From assembly GCF_026241515.1 (NCBI RefSeq), contig NZ_JAPHPW010000030.1:1-45692 (forward strand): a stretch of DNA of 45,692 nt, written 5' to 3'. The position numbers and the translations under genes are program-made. The notes under the pieces were generated by a model. It was not told where the DNA came from, did no database searches, and saw nothing but the letters and a program-made list of their open reading frames with translations. This document shows, in pieces, positions 42,209 through 45,692 of this stretch (its first letter is position 1; every line of letters starts with the position of its first letter). The DNA comes from Vibrio sp. 14G-20. GTDB lineage: Bacteria > Pseudomonadota > Gammaproteobacteria > Enterobacterales > Vibrionaceae.

Positions 42209-43186
42209 CTAAGATTGGGATACATCGCGATAAAAGTATCGCTCACAAACACTTGGGTTGATACGCTTGATGACGTTAGATATCAAAGCAATAACGAGTA
42301 TTGAGAATACGAGCCTTCCCCAAAATATGGTGTAAAAATCAGCCCCAATTAACATGATCAAAAGTGTATCTTCAATCAAACTGTGGAGTAGATTGAGCAG
42401 CATGATTGCAGTGAATACATCCCTCGCCGAGATATGTCCCTTTTTAGCTTCATTGATCAATAAGCCGCCGCCAAACGAAAGACCAAGCGTGATTCCAATA
42501 ATGGTTAGGTTAGTCGCGTCCTTGCTGATTCCGAGTAGTCTCAAGAATGGTCTTAACAATATTGCCATGAGCTTTTCAACGCCTAGAATTTTTAAAATCT
42601 TGAGTAGCAGTAATAGTGCTGAAATCACCATGAAGATCACGGCAAAGCTCTTTAGCTGCTCAATAGCCCATCCAAGATAGCTCGTGTCTCCAGATACTTC
42701 AGGTTGCCAAAGCACGGTTGCTGGGTAGTTGAGCAAATCCCCGTATTGATAACCGAGATTGAGTAACCATGCCAGCACCAAGCTACCACCGACTCTCACT
42801 GATAGGGTAGCCAGCCAACTCACACCCGCCTTTTTAGCTATTGCACCCTCAATCGGTAATGAATGCGCTAGTAGCATCATGCTGCCTAAAACCGAGGCTT
42901 GAGCAACCGTTAAGGGAGCATCGGAATTAATAAGAATAATCAGTCCCGCATAGATGTTAGTGAGTATGGTTGTTGCCCATACCAAGCCCATTTCTTTCGG
43001 TAATCCGACGCTTTGCATTATTGGGCTTAGCCATTCGCTAAGAATCACGACGCCGCCAAGTTCTTCAACGACCTTTATCACGATGATGATTGGAATCATG
43101 ATTCGGAAAAGAGTCGAGGTGACATCGAAAATCTCTCTGAGGAGTTCTTTAAAAAATTGATAGATTGATTTCATAGTTACGACCAT
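42209..43186 (-). CDS. Nucleoside-recognition (Gate) domain inner-membrane protein
   Basis: This 325-residue protein has about eight hydrophobic helices in two related halves, each with the Gate-type pattern (RIMIPIIIVIKVVEELGGVV in the first, LLRPFLRLLGISKDATNLTI in the second). The glycine-rich GITLGLSFGGGLLINEAKKG and the LLHSLIEDTLLI segment are typical of the nucleoside-recognition/SpmA-SpmB-like family. The transported compound is not known. The first ATG is given; a second ATG four codons in (43174) is equally possible because neither has a clear ribosome site. It is divergent from an Lrp/AsnC regulator gene, which suggests control by an amino acid or related small molecule. Confidence 0.8.
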   Translation of the reverse strand: MVVTMKSIYQFFKELLREIFDVTSTLFRIMIPIIIVIKVVEELGGVVILSEWLSPIMQSVGLPKEMGLVWATTILTNIYAGLIILINSDAPLTVAQASVLGSMMLLAHSLPIEGAIAKKAGVSWLATLSVRVGGSLVLAWLLNLGYQYGDLLNYPATVLWQPEVSGDTSYLGWAIEQLKSFAVIFMVISALLLLLKILKILGVEKLMAILLRPFLRLLGISKDATNLTIIGITLGLSFGGGLLINEAKKGHISARDVFTAIMLLNLLHSLIEDTLLIMLIGADFYTIFWGRLVFSILVIALISNVIKRINPSVCERYFYRDVSQS

Positions 43187-43327
43187 GGTTCGATTGTTTG
43201 GAATGAGAAGATCTTACCTTGATTATTGTGATGGTTATTTCAAAATCTATATCAATATTCGACTCCAATTTTTTATTTGTCGTAGTATTCGAAATTATTG
43301 GTCACGAAATTAGAGCTTTGAGAAATT

Positions 43328-43795
43328 ATGGAAATTGATCGTATAGATAGGAATATTCTCGTTGAACTGCAGAAGAACAACCGAATCCCAAACCTCACAT
43401 TGGCTGAGATGGTTGGGTTATCGCCTCCGGCTTGCTTAAAGCGAGTGAAACGATTGAGAGAGGAAGGCGTGATTGTGAGTGATGTGTCTATCATCAACCC
43501 AGAACTTACAGGCAGTAAGATGACTTTGGTTGTGTCCGTAGAAATGGAACGAGACCGAGGGGATATTTATCAGATCTTTCGCCATTCTATTTCTAAGGCG
43601 TCAGAGGTCACGCAGTGCTATCAGATATCGGGCAGTTTTGACTTCATGTTGATTGTCACGGTCAAAGACATTCAAGCCTACGAAGATTTTGTTGAACGAG
43701 TACTGCGCAAAGATTTAAACATTCGCAAGTTCCATACCTCTGTTTCTATGAGAACCGTGAAATTTACCACTGCAGTTAACTTAGATGAGTCATGA
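43328..43795 (+). CDS. Lrp/AsnC-family regulator
   Basis: This 155-residue protein has an N-terminal helix-turn-helix (IDRNILVELQKNNRIPNLTL, then VGLSPPACLKRVKRLREEGV) and a C-terminal RAM ligand-binding domain including the effector-loop motif QCYQISGSFDFMLIV. Such proteins form octamers and respond to amino acids. GAGAAATT precedes the ATG. It is divergent from the Gate-domain membrane protein across 141 bases, which is its probable target. The stretch between has the repeat TATTCGA twice. Confidence 0.92.
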   Translation: MEIDRIDRNILVELQKNNRIPNLTLAEMVGLSPPACLKRVKRLREEGVIVSDVSIINPELTGSKMTLVVSVEMERDRGDIYQIFRHSISKASEVTQCYQISGSFDFMLIVTVKDIQAYEDFVERVLRKDLNIRKFHTSVSMRTVKFTTAVNLDES

Positions 43796-43972
43796 CCGCT
43801 AATTTGAGAAGAGAAGAGAAAAGACGTGAAGCTTTGAGCTTTGTGAGGTGTCAGGCGTATTTTTGTATAAATAGCAGGCATTTACATAAAATGTGACGTT
43901 CACATTTTGTCATAACTTTAATAATTGTATATATTCCTCGCCTAAAACAATAATTAACAAAAGTTAATATAA

Positions 43973-45535
43973 ATGACTGTCAGTTCATCTTCTCAATCTC
44001 GTGAAACGCTTCTAAGCGAAAACGAGCAACTTGTCTCGACTACCGACCTTAAAGGTGTGATTACTTACAGTAATGATGCTTTTTGTCGCATCGCAGAATA
44101 CAGCCAACAAGAATTGCTAGGGCAACACCACAATATCGTGAGGCATAATGATATGCCGAAAGCGGCTTTTGCCGATATGTGGGTTAACCTAAAGCAGGGT
44201 AAAGCGTGGCGCGGTATCGTAAAAAATAAAACCCAATCTGGTGGTTACTACTGGGTTGATGCTTACGTTACCCCTATTTATGATGGCGGGAAGGTGAGTG
44301 GCTACCAATCGGTTCGTGTTAAGCCTAAAAACGAATGGGTACAAGTCGCGGATAAGGCTTACCAAAGCTTATTGAAGGCTGAGAAGTCGGGGCGTCAATG
44401 GTCGTTACAGATCAGTGACAGTGTTCGTTACGCAGTGTTACTCGGTTCTTTAGCAGCCCCTTTGATTTCAAACCTAATCGAAGTAGGGCAAGTATCGCAA
44501 TGGTTATTGAGCTTACTTCCTGTTTCCGCATTAGCATTGCTTTTCCGACAAGAGCTCATTGATACTCCATTGCAGTTAAAAAAGCTGCAATCTAAATTCG
44601 ATAGTGTCAGTCGCCTTGTCTATTCAGGCAATAGTCAGTTCTCTGTTGCCGATTTTCACTTAAAATTATTGTCTGCAAGAATCCGCACGGTACTAGGTCG
44701 CATGACAGACTCAGCCAAGCCACTGCAGGATTTGGCGGACAACCTGAATGCCACGTCATTTGAAGTATCAGAAGCCTTAGACCAACAAACAAAAGACATC
44801 CTTCAAGTACGAGAGGCGACTGAAGAGGTTGAAGTAACCGCGAATGAGGTCTCTTCTCGTACAGAAGAAGCGCACCAGATTGTTGATGTGACTTTGCAAA
44901 CCTGTGCTGGCGCTAAAGAGAGTATTAATCAAACCCATCGAAATTTAGAAAGCTTAGCTTCACAGGCTGAAAAGGCGACTCAAACGACTTACCAATTGAG
45001 CGACCAAGCGCAGAGCGTAAGCAAGATAATGGAAGAGATTGGTGGAATCGCCGAACAGACCAACTTATTGGCACTAAATGCAGCAATTGAAGCGGCTAGA
45101 GCGGGCGAGCAAGGACGAGGCTTTGCCGTTGTTGCCGACGAAGTACGTGCACTATCGGGTCGCACGTCAAAGGCGACGGTTCAGATCAAAGAGAGTATCG
45201 ACACCATGCTAGCGACGATTGAAGGTTGGCAAAAGGATATTCTGGCGAACCGAGAGCAAACGGACGCGTGTGGGGATGTGGCGAAGGTGAGTGCAGAGCG
45301 CTTGTCTGAAGTCGAAACCTTAATGCAATCGATGAACGAGTTGATGCAGTCGGTTGAAAGCTCCGCGCATAAACAGCGTCAATTATCGAGTGATGTAAAC
45401 CTGCATATGCAGTCTATCGCGTCGACTGCCGAGCAAAACCTAGTGGCAACGCATTCCGTGAAAGATCACTCCACTGAGCTAAAAGAGCAAGTGAATGAGT
45501 TCTATCACTTGGCGAAGCGCTTCGAAGAGAAATAA
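43973..45535 (+). CDS. Aer-like PAS chemoreceptor
   Basis: This 520-residue energy or redox chemoreceptor has an N-terminal cytoplasmic PAS domain (about residues 17-120) with the Aer-type VSTTDLKGVITYSNDAFCRI, HNIVRHNDMPKAAFADMW and SGGYYWVDAYVTP, which suggest a bound flavin. A short hydrophobic region (about 150-187) anchors the protein. A signalling domain follows with tip EQTNLLALNAAIEAARAGE and GRGFAVVADEVRAL near residues 361-390. There is no periplasmic domain. It is transcribed alone, facing the right edge, with a terminator after it. The length is close to E. coli Aer (506). Confidence 0.93.
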   Translation: MTVSSSSQSRETLLSENEQLVSTTDLKGVITYSNDAFCRIAEYSQQELLGQHHNIVRHNDMPKAAFADMWVNLKQGKAWRGIVKNKTQSGGYYWVDAYVTPIYDGGKVSGYQSVRVKPKNEWVQVADKAYQSLLKAEKSGRQWSLQISDSVRYAVLLGSLAAPLISNLIEVGQVSQWLLSLLPVSALALLFRQELIDTPLQLKKLQSKFDSVSRLVYSGNSQFSVADFHLKLLSARIRTVLGRMTDSAKPLQDLADNLNATSFEVSEALDQQTKDILQVREATEEVEVTANEVSSRTEEAHQIVDVTLQTCAGAKESINQTHRNLESLASQAEKATQTTYQLSDQAQSVSKIMEEIGGIAEQTNLLALNAAIEAARAGEQGRGFAVVADEVRALSGRTSKATVQIKESIDTMLATIEGWQKDILANREQTDACGDVAKVSAERLSEVETLMQSMNELMQSVESSAHKQRQLSSDVNLHMQSIASTAEQNLVATHSVKDHSTELKEQVNEFYHLAKRFEEK

Positions 45536-45567
45536 CCGTTAAAGACAAGCTGAATGAGAGATAAGAG

Positions 45568-45597
45568 AAAGCCTTGCGAAATTTGCAGGGCTTTTTT
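45568..45597 (+). terminator. Terminator after the Aer-like gene
   Basis: AAAGCCTTGC (45568-45577) pairs with GCAGGGCTTT (45585-45594) with one G-T pair, followed by a T run. It lies about 30 bases after the stop codon. Confidence 0.88.
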
Positions 45598-45609
45598 GTG
45601 AGCTAAAAG

Positions 45610-45638
45610 AACAGATAACAGATTAACAGGCAACAGAT
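45610..45638 (+). repeat. Four tandem AACAGAT-like units
   Basis: AACAGAT, AACAGATT, AACAGGC and AACAGAT run directly one after another. This short tandem repeat lies between the terminator and the GGTCCGCC element. It may be a slippage tract or a binding array. Confidence 0.5.
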
Positions 45639-45647
45639 ACAAAAATG

Positions 45648-45690
45648 TATGGTCCGCCCCGTTATTGCAACTACAATTGAGTAATAACGG
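45648..45690 (-). repeat. Hairpin plus GGCGGACCATA, inverted copy
   Basis: TATGGTCCGCC (45648-45658) is the exact reverse complement of 33-43. It abuts an 8-base inverted repeat CCGTTATT/AATAACGG (45659-45666 and 45683-45690). Read on the minus strand it is hairpin followed by GGCGGACCATA, the same arrangement as at the left edge. Confidence 0.5.
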
Positions 45691-45692
45691 AG

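Noticed and set aside
42354..42680. 108-residue plus-strand open frame inside the Gate-domain gene
   Set aside because: It is an antisense shadow of a membrane-protein gene, with composition that simply mirrors hydrophobic codons.
1..45692. CRISPR array, integron attC array, prophage or transposase genes
   Set aside because: No regularly spaced repeat array, no attC-like cassette series and no integrase, transposase or phage protein was seen on either strand.

Overview
This window looks like a stretch of a Vibrio genome, probably the second chromosome of a Splendidus-clade-like species. The taxon is inferred from family content: a PrtV-type M6 metalloprotease of exactly 918 residues, a vctPDGC-type siderophore ABC operon, a Vibrio-type solitary autotransporter barrel, a DUF3332 lipoprotein and many chemotaxis and c-di-GMP genes. 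There are no rRNA or tRNA genes, no CRISPR array and no recognisable transposase, integrase or phage gene. Coding density is ordinary, with a few long AT-rich intergenic stretches.

Layout, left to right. 1-3450: an outward-facing chemoreceptor, a stand-alone thiE and a small membrane-anchored hypothetical. 3799-5269: a LysR regulator divergent from a PACE-type efflux protein, with a good LysR box between them. 5431-10173: an AraC regulator followed by an exported amidohydrolase, a DUF3299 periplasmic protein and an OprB-like porin, all on the same strand. 10282-13277: a membrane protein, a possible 37-residue peptide, an autotransporter-like barrel and a PAS-GGDEF cyclase. 13306-18372: a second AraC regulator, paralogous to the first, divergent from a tight four-gene operon (HlyD-type adaptor, DUF2955 membrane protein, AI-2E-family exporter, two-pore-helix potassium channel). 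18502-20739: a lipoprotein, a 53-residue small protein with its own terminator, and two hypotheticals.

20740-25372: a long non-coding leader with Fur-like sites, then the iron-siderophore ABC operon vctPDGC with a strong terminator hairpin between vctP and vctD. 25481-29316: the high-affinity phosphate operon pstSCAB on the minus strand, convergent with vct and sharing a bidirectional terminator; a repeat-rich hairpin element separates pstS from pstC. 29878-35887: a response regulator with an HD-GYP c-di-GMP phosphodiesterase domain, overlapping a 1663-residue BvgS-like hybrid kinase with three periplasmic binding-protein-like modules.

35982-38275: a LysR regulator divergent from an MFS transporter, with two sets of direct repeats between them. 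38539-41705: the metalloprotease prtV and, just upstream on the same strand, a small secreted protein that resembles the protease's own N-terminal propeptide. 42209-45535: a nucleoside-recognition (Gate) membrane protein, a divergent Lrp/AsnC regulator and an Aer-like PAS chemoreceptor facing outward.

The most promising novelties are the free-standing propeptide-like partner of PrtV, the structured pstS-pstC intercistronic element, the 53-residue small gene that shares an upstream motif with the neighbouring lipoprotein gene, the multi-module kinase/HD-GYP pair, and a hairpin-plus-GGCGGACCATA element found in opposite orientation near both ends of the window.
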